Notes: generated from the sequence alone by a model not told the origin. 7,072 nt of DNA from Candidatus Corynebacterium faecipullorum (GCA_019114925.1 DXEO01000049.1:1-7072); one strand, 5' to 3'. Shown: positions 1-6,416, numbered from the stretch's first letter. Made by a program: numbers and translations.

Positions 1-2085
1 AACCTGGTCTTCATGCAGAACGAGCGCGGCGAAGGCATAGGCAAGGGCAACTTCGAGATCGTGGGCGAGCTGCCCAAGAAGAACATCGATACCGGCATGG
101 GCATCGAGCGCGTCGCCTGCATCCTGCAGGACGTGGACAATGTGTACGAGACGGACCTGCTGCGCCCGGTCATCGACGTAGCCGAAGAGCTCACCGGTGC
201 GAAGTACGTTCCGGATGCGCCGAAGGAAGACCTGATCCGTTTCCGCGTGGTGGCGGACCACTCGCGCACCGGCATGATGCTCATCTTGGATGGCGTTACC
301 CCCGGTAACGAGGGCCGCGGCTACATTCTGCGTCGCCTGCTTCGCCGCATCATTCGCTCCGCCAAGTTGTTGGGCGCGAAAGGCGAGACCATGGAGCGCT
401 TCATGAACACCATCATGGACACCATGACGCCGTCCTACCCGGAGATCGTAGAAAACCGCGAGCGTATTCTGCGCGTTGCCGTGGCAGAGGAGAAGGCCTT
501 CCTGAAGACGCTGGAGTCGGGCACCAAGCTTTTCGACGAAGCCGTGACCGAGCTGAATAACACCTCCCGCGCAGCTACCCCGAAGGTCCTGTCCGGTGAA
601 AAGGCCTTCGAGTTGCACGATACCTATGGTTTCCCCATCGACTTGACACTGGAAATGGCGCAGGAAGCCGGTTTGACCGTAGACATGGAAGGCTTCGACG
701 CCGCCATGGGCGAGCAGCGCCGCCGCGCCAAGGCTGATAACCAAGCCAAGAAGCATGGTCATGCTGACCTGTCGCTCTACCGCGAGTGGGTGGATAACCA
801 CCCGACGCTGTTCACGGGTTATGAAACCTTGGAGTCGGACGCCAAGGTCATCGGTCTTGTGCGCGATGGCGAGAAGGTAACTGAGGTCGAGGCAGGAGAC
901 ACCGTTGAGGTAATCCTGGACCAGTCGCCGCTCTACGCCGAAGCCGGTGGCCAGACCGCCGACCGCGGTCGCATTATCGCGGGCGAGACCCTGTTGGAGG
1001 TCAAGGATGTGCAGAAGATTGGCAAGAAGTTGTGGGTTCACAAGGCCACGGTGACCGCCGGCGGCCTTGAGCTGGGCAATGGCGTGACCGCCGCAGTTGA
1101 CCAGCAGTGGCGCCACGGCGCCGTGCAGGCGCACTCCGCAACGCACCTTATCCACGCCGCGCTGCGCCAGGTGCTTGGCCCGACCGCAGTCCAGGCTGGT
1201 TCCTTGAACCGTCCGGGTTACCTGCGTTTTGATTTCAACTACACCGACCAGCTCACCCAGGAGCAGCTTGATGAGATCGCTTTGGTTACCAACCAGGCGG
1301 TGGACCACCACTTCCCGGTCAATACCATCGAGACCTCCTTGGAGAAGGCCAAGGAGATGGGGGCGATGGCCCTCTTTGGTGAGAACTACGGTTCCGAGGT
1401 CCGCGTCGTGGAGATGGGCGGCCCCTTCTCCATCGAGCTCTGCGGTGGTACGCATGTGAAGAACACTGCAGAGATCGGCCCGGTGTCTGTCCTTGGCGAA
1501 TCCTCCGTGGGGTCGGGCGCGCGCCGCATCGAGGCTTATTCGGGCCTGGATGCATTCCGCTACTACTCGAAGGAGACCGCCCTCGTCGAGGGAGTCTCCC
1601 GCGAGCTCAAGGTTCAGACTGAGGACCTGCCGGAGCGCATCGCGCAGCTGACGGAGAAGCTCAAGGCCGCTGAGAAGCAAATTGCCGAGCTTCACAAGGC
1701 CCAGCTCATGTCCCAGACCGCGGAGATGATCTCTAGTGCGAAGACCATCAACGATTTCACCCTCGTGGCTGTCAAGCTACCTAAGGGTGTGAACGGCGGT
1801 GACCTGCGTACGCTGGCCTCCGATATCAAGAACCGCCTCGGCGATGTCGCTGCTGTGGTCGTCTTGGCGTCGGAGAACGAGGGCGGCAAGTTGCCATTCA
1901 TCGTGGGTGCAACCAAGGCTGCCAACGAACGCAGGGTTAAGGCAGGAGACTTGGTTAAGGTGGTTTCCCACTATGTTGACGGCAAGGGCGGCGGTAAGCC
2001 CGATATGGCTCAAGGCTCCGGCACCAACGCCGAAGGTCTCCAGCAGGCCTTCGACGCCGTCCGTGATGAGCTCGAAGCCCACTAA
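1..2085 (+). CDS. alaS: Alanyl-tRNA synthetase, C-terminal ~694 residues (5'-truncated by window edge)
   Basis: Class II synthetase that charges tRNA-Ala with alanine in the cytoplasm and hydrolyses mischarged Ser/Gly-tRNA. The reading frame is open from base 1 (NLVFMQ..., the end of the usual WNLVFMQ catalytic-core segment), so the Met at 13 is internal and the gene starts upstream. About 190-200 N-terminal residues are missing compared with the usual ~880. Visible in order: class II motif 3 (DTGMGIER, 88-111); the tRNA-recognition region; an editing-domain segment with SPLYAEAGGQTADRG (about 925-969); the zinc/editing ligands HSATH (His codons 1132 and 1144) and CGGTH (Cys 1441, His 1453); a predicted coiled coil (about 1618-1710); and the C-Ala domain ending in GKGGGKPDMAQGSG (1981-2022). 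All key editing residues are intact. The stop is TAA at 2083. It is probably the first gene of the run into ruvX-mltG-aroE, an order also known in mycobacteria. Confidence 0.98.
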   Translation, partial: NLVFMQNERGEGIGKGNFEIVGELPKKNIDTGMGIERVACILQDVDNVYETDLLRPVIDVAEELTGAKYVPDAPKEDLIRFRVVADHSRTGMMLILDGVTPGNEGRGYILRRLLRRIIRSAKLLGAKGETMERFMNTIMDTMTPSYPEIVENRERILRVAVAEEKAFLKTLESGTKLFDEAVTELNNTSRAATPKVLSGEKAFELHDTYGFPIDLTLEMAQEAGLTVDMEGFDAAMGEQRRRAKADNQAKKHGHADLSLYREWVDNHPTLFTGYETLESDAKVIGLVRDGEKVTEVEAGDTVEVILDQSPLYAEAGGQTADRGRIIAGETLLEVKDVQKIGKKLWVHKATVTAGGLELGNGVTAAVDQQWRHGAVQAHSATHLIHAALRQVLGPTAVQAGSLNRPGYLRFDFNYTDQLTQEQLDEIALVTNQAVDHHFPVNTIETSLEKAKEMGAMALFGENYGSEVRVVEMGGPFSIELCGGTHVKNTAEIGPVSVLGESSVGSGARRIEAYSGLDAFRYYSKETALVEGVSRELKVQTEDLPERIAQLTEKLKAAEKQIAELHKAQLMSQTAEMISSAKTINDFTLVAVKLPKGVNGGDLRTLASDIKNRLGDVAAVVVLASENEGGKLPFIVGATKAANERRVKAGDLVKVVSHYVDGKGGGKPDMAQGSGTNAEGLQQAFDAVRDELEAH

Positions 2086-2131
2086 CGAACGCACACCAGT
2101 TGGCGTGTAGTTGTAGCTGACTAGCAGAACC

Positions 2132-2137
2132 AGGAGG
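2132..2137 (+). promoter_or_regulatory. Ribosome binding site of ruvX
   Basis: A perfect AGGAGG lies 6 nt before the ATG at 2144. It is the strongest Shine-Dalgarno in the window and fixes the ruvX start. I see no clear promoter hexamers in the 58-nt alaS-ruvX gap. Confidence 0.85.
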
Positions 2138-2143
2138 AGCACG

Positions 2144-2692
2144 ATGGCCGTAGAGCCTGACAAACCAGGCGTCGACGATCCCGGCCCGGGGCGCCGTTTG
2201 GGCCTCGACGTCGGTACCGTCCGCATCGGTGTGGCGGTATCTGACCGAGACGCGCGCTTGGCCATGCCGGTCGAAACCGTCCGGCGTGAGACCGGGTTTA
2301 AGGACCGCGACAAGGGCGATATTGGCCGTTTGCTCGACCTGATCCATGAGTATGACGCCGTCGAGGTGGCCGTTGGTTTGCCGCGTGATCTCAAAGGCAA
2401 CGGCTCATCAAGTGTTAAACATGCCAAGGAAATCGCGTTTCGTATCCGCCGCCGCTTGGCAAAAGATGACAGGATGAAGGAACCTCCGCCCGTACGCATG
2501 GTGGATGAGCGCCTCACTACGGTGGTGGCAACCTCTGCTTTGCGGGCTTCTGGCGTGTCAGAGAAGCGTGGTCGCTCGGTCATTGACCAAGCTGCCGCGG
2601 TAGAAATTTTGCAGTCCTGGCTGGATGCGCGCCATTTCGCGTTGAACGGCCACAGCCCTTCAAACGTAGGAGACGAAGTACGTGAGCCGTAA
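2144..2692 (+). CDS. ruvX: Putative pre-16S rRNA nuclease / Holliday junction resolvase-like protein (YqgF/RuvX)
   Basis: Cytoplasmic RNase H-fold nuclease of the YqgF family. In E. coli YqgF takes part in 5' maturation of 16S rRNA; a Holliday-junction resolvase role has been proposed by fold and reported for the mycobacterial member. The 182-residue product carries the family motifs: LGLDVGTVRIGVAVSD (residues 19-34, catalytic Asp22), VAVGLPRDLKG (75-85), VDERLTT (120-126) and DQAAAVEILQSWLD (148-161, metal-binding Asp148). It is longer than E. coli YqgF (~138 aa): it has about 16 extra N-terminal residues rich in Pro/Asp/Gly, a basic linker around 100-115, and a ~20-residue tail, as in other actinobacterial members. 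The start is set by AGGAGG 6 nt upstream. The 3' end overlaps mltG by 11 nt, suggesting translational coupling. The family call is firm; which substrate matters in vivo is not shown by the sequence. Confidence 0.95.
   Translation: MAVEPDKPGVDDPGPGRRLGLDVGTVRIGVAVSDRDARLAMPVETVRRETGFKDRDKGDIGRLLDLIHEYDAVEVAVGLPRDLKGNGSSSVKHAKEIAFRIRRRLAKDDRMKEPPPVRMVDERLTTVVATSALRASGVSEKRGRSVIDQAAAVEILQSWLDARHFALNGHSPSNVGDEVREP
2668..2672 (+). promoter_or_regulatory. Ribosome binding site of mltG
   Basis: AGGAG within the last codons of ruvX, 9 nt before the GTG at 2682. It supports the GTG start over the in-frame ATG at 2715, which has no comparable purine-rich site before it. Confidence 0.7.
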
Positions 2693-3890
2693 ACCTTCAC
2701 GCATCGGACGCTCGATGGAACCTCAATATGTCAAGCGCCGTCAGCGCGGCATGGCCGTGCTCATCGCCAGCTTGGTCCTTATCATTGGCGGACTCGGCTA
2801 CATCGGCTTCCGCCTGTTGGGAGGGGGCAGTACCTTGGACTACGAGGGACAAGGCAACGGTGTCACACAGCTCGTTCAGGTCCCAGAAGGCTCGTCCATG
2901 GGTGAACTAGCACCCGAGCTGGCAGAAAAGAACGTGGTGAAGACATCCGAAGCTTTCTCCTCAGCGGCCAACTCCAACCCACGCGCAAGCCAAATCAAAC
3001 CCGGCTTCTACCGTCTCCAGGAGGAGATGAGCGCAAAGTCCGCTGTCGAAGCGCTGCTCGATGAAGCCAATAGGGTGGATCTCCTCGACGTCCAAGGTGG
3101 TGCCACGCTGCTCGACGTCAACGTGCTTGGCGGCGATGTTCGCTACGGCATTTACTCCTTGATTTCCCAGGTCTCGTGCAAGGAAGGCGGCTGCGTCTCC
3201 GCTGAAGAGCTCGAAAAGGTTGCGGCCACCGTGGACCCGGCTGAGCTGGGCGCACCGGAGTGGACCCTGGAAGAGGTTCGCGCACGAGGCGAGGACCCGA
3301 AGCGCCTTGAGGGGCTGATTGCCCCGGGCCAGTACGTGCTCGACCCGAACATGGATGCCCAGGAGATTCTGACGGATCTGATCAGCCGCTCTACGAAGAA
3401 GTACAACGACACCAACATCGTTGACCGCGCCCAAGCAATTGGTCTGAAGCCCTATGAGCTTCTAACTGCCGCGTCATTGGTGGAACGCGAGTCCCCGGCC
3501 GGTGAATTCGACAAGGTTGCTCGAGTGATCCTCAACCGCCTCGATGAGCCGATGCGCCTCGAGTTGGACTCTACCGTGAACTATGGCCTCGAGGACGTGG
3601 AGCTGGCTACCACCGATGAGGACCGCCACCGCGAGACGCCATGGAATACCTACGCCAAGGACGGTCTGCCTGACTCGCCGATTGCCTCGCCTTCGGAGGA
3701 AGCTATCCAGGCCATGGAGAACCCTGCGGAGGGTAACTGGCTCTTCTTTGTCACTGTCGATGACAAGGGCACCACGGTGTTTACCGATAACTACGATGAG
3801 CACCTTGCCAACGTCGATGATGCGGTGCGCTCTGGCATCCTGGACAGTCAGCGCGAGGCCGAAGCTGCTCCGCCGGCCGAGGAGCAATAA
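2682..3890 (+). CDS. mltG: Endolytic murein transglycosylase MltG (YceG family)
   Basis: Inner-membrane lytic transglycosylase that cleaves nascent glycan strands and is thought to set where peptidoglycan chain growth ends. The 402-residue product has a basic cytoplasmic tail (1-23), one membrane anchor (about 24-46), then a LysM-like segment (about 60-125) and the YceG catalytic domain outside the membrane. The catalytic signature is AASLVERESP (about 263-272): Glu268 and Glu270 form the E-x-E corresponding to the VEKE of E. coli, where Glu218 is essential. It is followed by DKVARVILNRL, LELDSTVNYGL, ETPWNTYAKDGLP and a terminal NWLFFVTVDDKG...F segment. The only two cysteines, 166 and 171, are extracytoplasmic and could form a disulfide. 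The usual GLPPGPI-type loop reads GLPDSPI. The tail is Ala/Pro/Glu-rich. The start is GTG with AGGAG upstream. The gene overlaps ruvX by 11 nt and is 4 nt from aroE, so it is probably part of one mRNA. Confidence 0.95.
   Translation: MSRKPSRIGRSMEPQYVKRRQRGMAVLIASLVLIIGGLGYIGFRLLGGGSTLDYEGQGNGVTQLVQVPEGSSMGELAPELAEKNVVKTSEAFSSAANSNPRASQIKPGFYRLQEEMSAKSAVEALLDEANRVDLLDVQGGATLLDVNVLGGDVRYGIYSLISQVSCKEGGCVSAEELEKVAATVDPAELGAPEWTLEEVRARGEDPKRLEGLIAPGQYVLDPNMDAQEILTDLISRSTKKYNDTNIVDRAQAIGLKPYELLTAASLVERESPAGEFDKVARVILNRLDEPMRLELDSTVNYGLEDVELATTDEDRHRETPWNTYAKDGLPDSPIASPSEEAIQAMENPAEGNWLFFVTVDDKGTTVFTDNYDEHLANVDDAVRSGILDSQREAEAAPPAEEQ
3880..3884 (+). promoter_or_regulatory. Ribosome binding site of aroE inside the mltG 3' end
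   Basis: AGGAG lies in the last mltG codons, 10 nt before the ATG at 3895. It supports this start although the frame stays open back to 3583; that upstream part is only a shadow of mltG. The layout suggests coupling of aroE to mltG translation. Confidence 0.7.
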
Positions 3891-3894
3891 TCTG

Positions 3895-4701
3895 ATGCCA
3901 CGCGCCGCAGTCTTGGGCAGCCCCATTGCCCACTCGCTCTCACCGGTCCTGCATAACGCAGGGTATGAGGCCCTGAGTCTGAAAGAGTGGGACTATACCA
4001 AGCATGAGGTGACGGACTTGCCGGCATTCCTCGCCGAAGTAGGCGAGGAGTACTGCGGCTTCTCCGTCACCATGCCGCTCAAGTTCGATGCCCTCGCCTC
4101 TGCTGATATTGTCAGCGAGCGAGCTGAGCTCATTGGCTCCGCGAACACCTTGGTGCGCACCCCGGAAGGGTGGCGCGCGGATAACACGGATACCGAAGGC
4201 GTGCTGGGCGCGCTCGATGAGCTTCTGGGTTCTTCCCAGCCGTCCACGGCGCTGCTCATCGGCGCCGGCGGAACCGCGCGGCCGGTCCTGTGGGGGCTGG
4301 CTCAGCGCGGCGTGAAGGACGTTACCGTGTTGAATCGCTCCGACCGTTTAGCTGAACTGCGCCCGCTGGCTGACGCCCTCGGTCTCACGCTCCATGCGGC
4401 AACCTTCGAGGATGATCTAGCAGGCCTTGCGAGAGCAGCAGATCTCCTTGTCTCCACCGTGCCCTCTGCCGCGTTGGAGGGATATCTGACGCAGCTGGCC
4501 AAGGCTCCGGTCTTTGACGTTATCTATGATCCGTGGCCTACTCCGCTCACTGTGTATGCGGCCGCTGATGGCTACGCGACCGTCGGCGGGCACATCATGC
4601 TGGCTAACCAGGCTTATTCGCAGTTTGAACAATTTACCGGGCACACCGCCCCGCGGGCAGAAATGCTGGCTGCTCTCAACGCTGCACTCAAGCTACCCTA
4701 A
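3895..4701 (+). CDS. aroE: Shikimate dehydrogenase (NADP-dependent type)
   Basis: Reduces 3-dehydroshikimate to shikimate in the cytoplasm, step four of the shikimate pathway. The 268-residue length is typical. The N-terminal substrate domain shows the shikimate-binding SLSP (14-17), GFSVTMPLK with catalytic Lys63, GSANTLV (Asn84) and DNTDTEG with catalytic Asp99. The Rossmann domain has the glycine loop GAGGTAR (123-129) and NRS (147-149) at the position where NADP-preferring enzymes carry NR[TS]. DVIYDPWPTPL and GGHIMLANQAYSQFEQFTG complete the family pattern near the C-terminus. All catalytic residues are present. The ATG at 3895 gives the canonical AVLGSPIAHSLSP N-terminus and has a Shine-Dalgarno. 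NADP rather than NAD use is inferred from the NRS motif. It follows mltG by 4 nt. A long inverted repeat lies 9 nt after its stop and may mark the end of this transcription unit. Confidence 0.96.
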   Translation: MPRAAVLGSPIAHSLSPVLHNAGYEALSLKEWDYTKHEVTDLPAFLAEVGEEYCGFSVTMPLKFDALASADIVSERAELIGSANTLVRTPEGWRADNTDTEGVLGALDELLGSSQPSTALLIGAGGTARPVLWGLAQRGVKDVTVLNRSDRLAELRPLADALGLTLHAATFEDDLAGLARAADLLVSTVPSAALEGYLTQLAKAPVFDVIYDPWPTPLTVYAAADGYATVGGHIMLANQAYSQFEQFTGHTAPRAEMLAALNAALKLP

Positions 4702-4710
4702 GAAATCCCC

Positions 4711-4755
4711 CGCAGCTTAGCGCGTGCGTCTTGTCTGCTGACGCGGTAGGCTGCG
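4711..4755 (+). repeat. Long imperfect inverted repeat between aroE and the prepilin peptidase gene
   Basis: Arm 1, CGCAGCTTAGCGCGT (4711-4725), and arm 2, ACGCGGTAGGCTGCG (4741-4755), are reverse complements at 13 of 15 positions. As RNA, one of the two exceptions is a U-G wobble and the other a G/G mismatch. The loop is 15 nt (4726-4740). No T-tract follows, so it is not a standard intrinsic terminator. Arm 2 contains GGTAGG (4745-4750), the only Shine-Dalgarno-like run before the ATG at 4761. It could be a transcription-ending or processing hairpin for aroE, a translation-limiting structure for the next gene, or a protein-binding palindrome. Confidence 0.7.
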
Positions 4756-4760
4756 CAGTC

Positions 4761-5153
4761 ATGGGGGATGTGCTTTTTCTGGCGTGGGGGTGCGCCTTAA
4801 TCGTTTATGACCTGCGTTTCAAACGCCTGCCCAACTATTTGACCCTGCCGGCCGCCGTCCTGTCGCTGTGGTGTTTCGACCCAGCCGGGCTGCTGTGGCC
4901 GGGACTTTATATTCTGGTTGCCTTGCTGAGCCGTGCCGGAAGCGTGGGTGGGGGTGATCTCAAGCTGGCGTTGCCGCTGGGAATGGTGACCGCACACGTG
5001 GCGGGAGTACTAGGGGTAGTGTTAGCGGTGGTAGCGGCGTCGCTGAGCACGTTGCTCTGGGGGTTCATAACGCAGGATCGGAAACCCGCGCACGGGCCTG
5101 GCATGCTTATTGCCGCAGCACTCGTCGTGTTCTTTAGCCCCGACACGGTGTGA
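4761..5153 (+). CDS. Small A24-family prepilin peptidase (leader peptidase domain only)
   Basis: Integral-membrane aspartic protease of the type IV prepilin peptidase family (A24; PulO/CpaA/TadV-like), expected to cleave leader peptides of pilin-like proteins at the cytoplasmic face. The 130-residue product has the two active-site motifs: YDLRFKRLPN (16-25, Asp17) and GGGDLKL (63-69, Asp66). It also has HGPGMLIAAAL (111-121), matching the family's FGP-x-L segment. Hydrophobic stretches at roughly 1-16, 26-39, 43-57, 67-82, 83-103 and 111-126 suggest five or six membrane segments. The N-terminal methylase domain of long enzymes such as PilD is absent, as in TadV/CpaA. I chose the ATG at 4761; the in-frame TTG at 4731 adds ten non-hydrophobic residues, has no Shine-Dalgarno and sits in the hairpin loop. 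No pilin or assembly gene is in the window, so its substrate is unknown. A similar gene beside aroE is known in mycobacteria. Confidence 0.88.
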   Translation: MGDVLFLAWGCALIVYDLRFKRLPNYLTLPAAVLSLWCFDPAGLLWPGLYILVALLSRAGSVGGGDLKLALPLGMVTAHVAGVLGVVLAVVAASLSTLLWGFITQDRKPAHGPGMLIAAALVVFFSPDTV

Positions 5154-5188
5154 TAGGCGGCCCAGTGCCCCCGAAAGATCCCCTAGCG

Positions 5189-5197
5189 TGTGATAAT
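5189..5197 (+). promoter_or_regulatory. Extended -10 promoter element of aroC, predicted leaderless transcript
   Basis: TGTGATAAT reads as an extended -10 (TG-n-GATAAT; hexamer 5192-5197, one base from TATAAT). A 7-nt spacer (5198-5204) then leads directly to the A of the aroC ATG at 5205, the usual -10 to transcription start distance. No Shine-Dalgarno precedes this ATG. No recognisable -35 is seen around 5168-5175, which fits an extended -10 promoter. Leaderless mRNAs are common in corynebacteria and mycobacteria; that this is one is inference. Confidence 0.6.
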
Positions 5198-5204
5198 AGT
5201 CCGC

Positions 5205-6416
5205 ATGCTTCGTTGGACTACCGCAGGTGAATCTCACGGCCAGGCACTCGTTGCACTCATTGAGCACATGCCAGCCGGGGTTCCCATTTCTCAAGACGAT
5301 ATTGCTCTCCAGCTCTCTCGCCGTCGCCTAGGCTACGGCCGCGGCGCCCGCATGAAGTTTGAGGCTGATGATCTCACTCTGCTCAGCGGCATTCGCCACG
5401 GCCTGACACTGGGTAGCCCGATTGCCATCATGATTGGTAACACGGAGTGGCCGAAGTGGACCACCATCATGTCCCCGGATGCGCTAGATCTCGATGACCC
5501 GGAGACTGCTAAGGCGATGGCATCTGGCCGCGGCGCCCCGCTCACTCGTCCACGCCCTGGGCACGCCGATTTCGCCGGCATGGTGAAGTTTAATCACGCG
5601 GAGGCCCGTCCCATTCTGGAGCGCTCCTCCGCACGCGAGACCGCTGCTCGCGTGGCCGCGGCCACGGTCGCGCGCAACTTCCTCCGGGAAACCCTGGGGG
5701 TCGAGGTGCTGTCCCACGTCATCTCCATTGGTGCCTCAGAACCTTATGAGGGCCCGCACCCTAGCTTCGTGGATCTTGAGGCTATTGATGCTTCCCCGGT
5801 ACGCGCCTGCGATAAGGCGGCGGAAGAGTCCATGATCACAGAGATCGAAACCGCGAAGAAGCAGGGAGACACCCTGGGCGGCATCGTCGAGGTGATCGTG
5901 GAAGGCCTGCCGATTGGCTTGGGCTCCCACACGTCGGGGGAGGACCGTCTCGACGCGCAGCTCGCCGCCGCCTTGATGGGGATTCAGGCGATCAAGGGCG
6001 TTGAAGTGGGCGACGGCTTCGCTGAGGCGCGCCGTCGCGGAAGCGAGGCCCACGATGAAATGGTGCGCACCGAGGAGGGAGTGGACCGGGAGAGTAACCG
6101 GGCTGGTGGCCTGGAGGGCGGCATGACTAATGGCCAGACGCTGCGTTTGCGTGCGGCGATGAAGCCGATTTCCACGGTCCCGCGCGCCCTGAAGACCGTT
6201 GATATGGCCACCGGTGGGGCAGCCACTGCCATCCATCAGCGTTCTGATGTCTGTGCCGTTCCAGCGGCTGGCGTGGTGGCCGAAGCCATGGTGGCTCTCG
6301 TCCTTGCGCGTGCCGTGTTGGAGAAGTTTGGTGGCGATAGCTTAGCCGAGACCAAGAGAAACATTGCTGCCTACCAGGATTACGTGGCTAGCCGCTTGGA
6401 TTGGGGTGAGGCATGA
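5205..6416 (+). CDS. aroC: Chorismate synthase
   Basis: Last enzyme of the shikimate pathway: converts 5-enolpyruvylshikimate-3-phosphate to chorismate with reduced FMN, in the cytoplasm. The 403-residue protein shows all family signatures: TTAGESHG near the N-terminus (catalytic His11), RRRLGYGRG, PRPGHADFAG (second catalytic His, residue 120), RSSARETAARVAAATVAR, the NRAGGLEGGMTNGQ segment with AMKPIST after it, and HQRSDVCAVPAAGVVAEAM. The length is typical for the actinobacterial form. The ATG at 5205 gives the canonical MLRWTTAGESHG start; an in-frame GTG at 5190 would add five residues, has no ribosome site and overlaps the likely -10 element. The downstream gene aroK overlaps by 4 nt, and aroB follows, so aroC probably leads an aroC-aroK-aroB operon. 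Confidence 0.98.
   Translation: MLRWTTAGESHGQALVALIEHMPAGVPISQDDIALQLSRRRLGYGRGARMKFEADDLTLLSGIRHGLTLGSPIAIMIGNTEWPKWTTIMSPDALDLDDPETAKAMASGRGAPLTRPRPGHADFAGMVKFNHAEARPILERSSARETAARVAAATVARNFLRETLGVEVLSHVISIGASEPYEGPHPSFVDLEAIDASPVRACDKAAEESMITEIETAKKQGDTLGGIVEVIVEGLPIGLGSHTSGEDRLDAQLAAALMGIQAIKGVEVGDGFAEARRRGSEAHDEMVRTEEGVDRESNRAGGLEGGMTNGQTLRLRAAMKPISTVPRALKTVDMATGGAATAIHQRSDVCAVPAAGVVAEAMVALVLARAVLEKFGGDSLAETKRNIAAYQDYVASRLDWGEA

Noticed and set aside
1777..2700. 307-residue open frame on the - strand across the alaS end, the gap and ruvX
   Set aside because: Antisense shadow of two well-supported genes in GC-rich DNA; Ser/Arg/Thr-rich composition, no recognisable domain and no ribosome site noted.
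3583..3894. N-terminal extension of aroE to an upstream in-frame start
   Set aside because: The extra ~104 residues are an Arg/Pro/Ser-rich out-of-frame reading of mltG; the canonical AroE N-terminus begins at 3895 behind AGGAG.
4731..4760. TTG start at 4731 for the prepilin peptidase
   Set aside because: No Shine-Dalgarno, extra residues do not fit the membrane segment that begins at the ATG, and the codon sits in the hairpin loop.
5126..5147. CGTGT/ACACG stem at the 3' end of the prepilin peptidase gene as a terminator
   Set aside because: Only five base pairs with a 12-nt loop, inside coding sequence and without a following T-run; likely chance.
5190..5204. GTG start at 5190 for aroC
   Set aside because: No ribosome site, overlaps the likely -10 element, and chorismate synthases begin close to the M-L-R-W-x-T-A-G-E-S-H-G motif encoded from 5205.
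5736..6236. 166-residue open frame on the - strand inside aroC
   Set aside because: Lies wholly within strongly conserved aroC coding sequence; His/Arg/Gly/Leu-rich shadow composition with no family motif.
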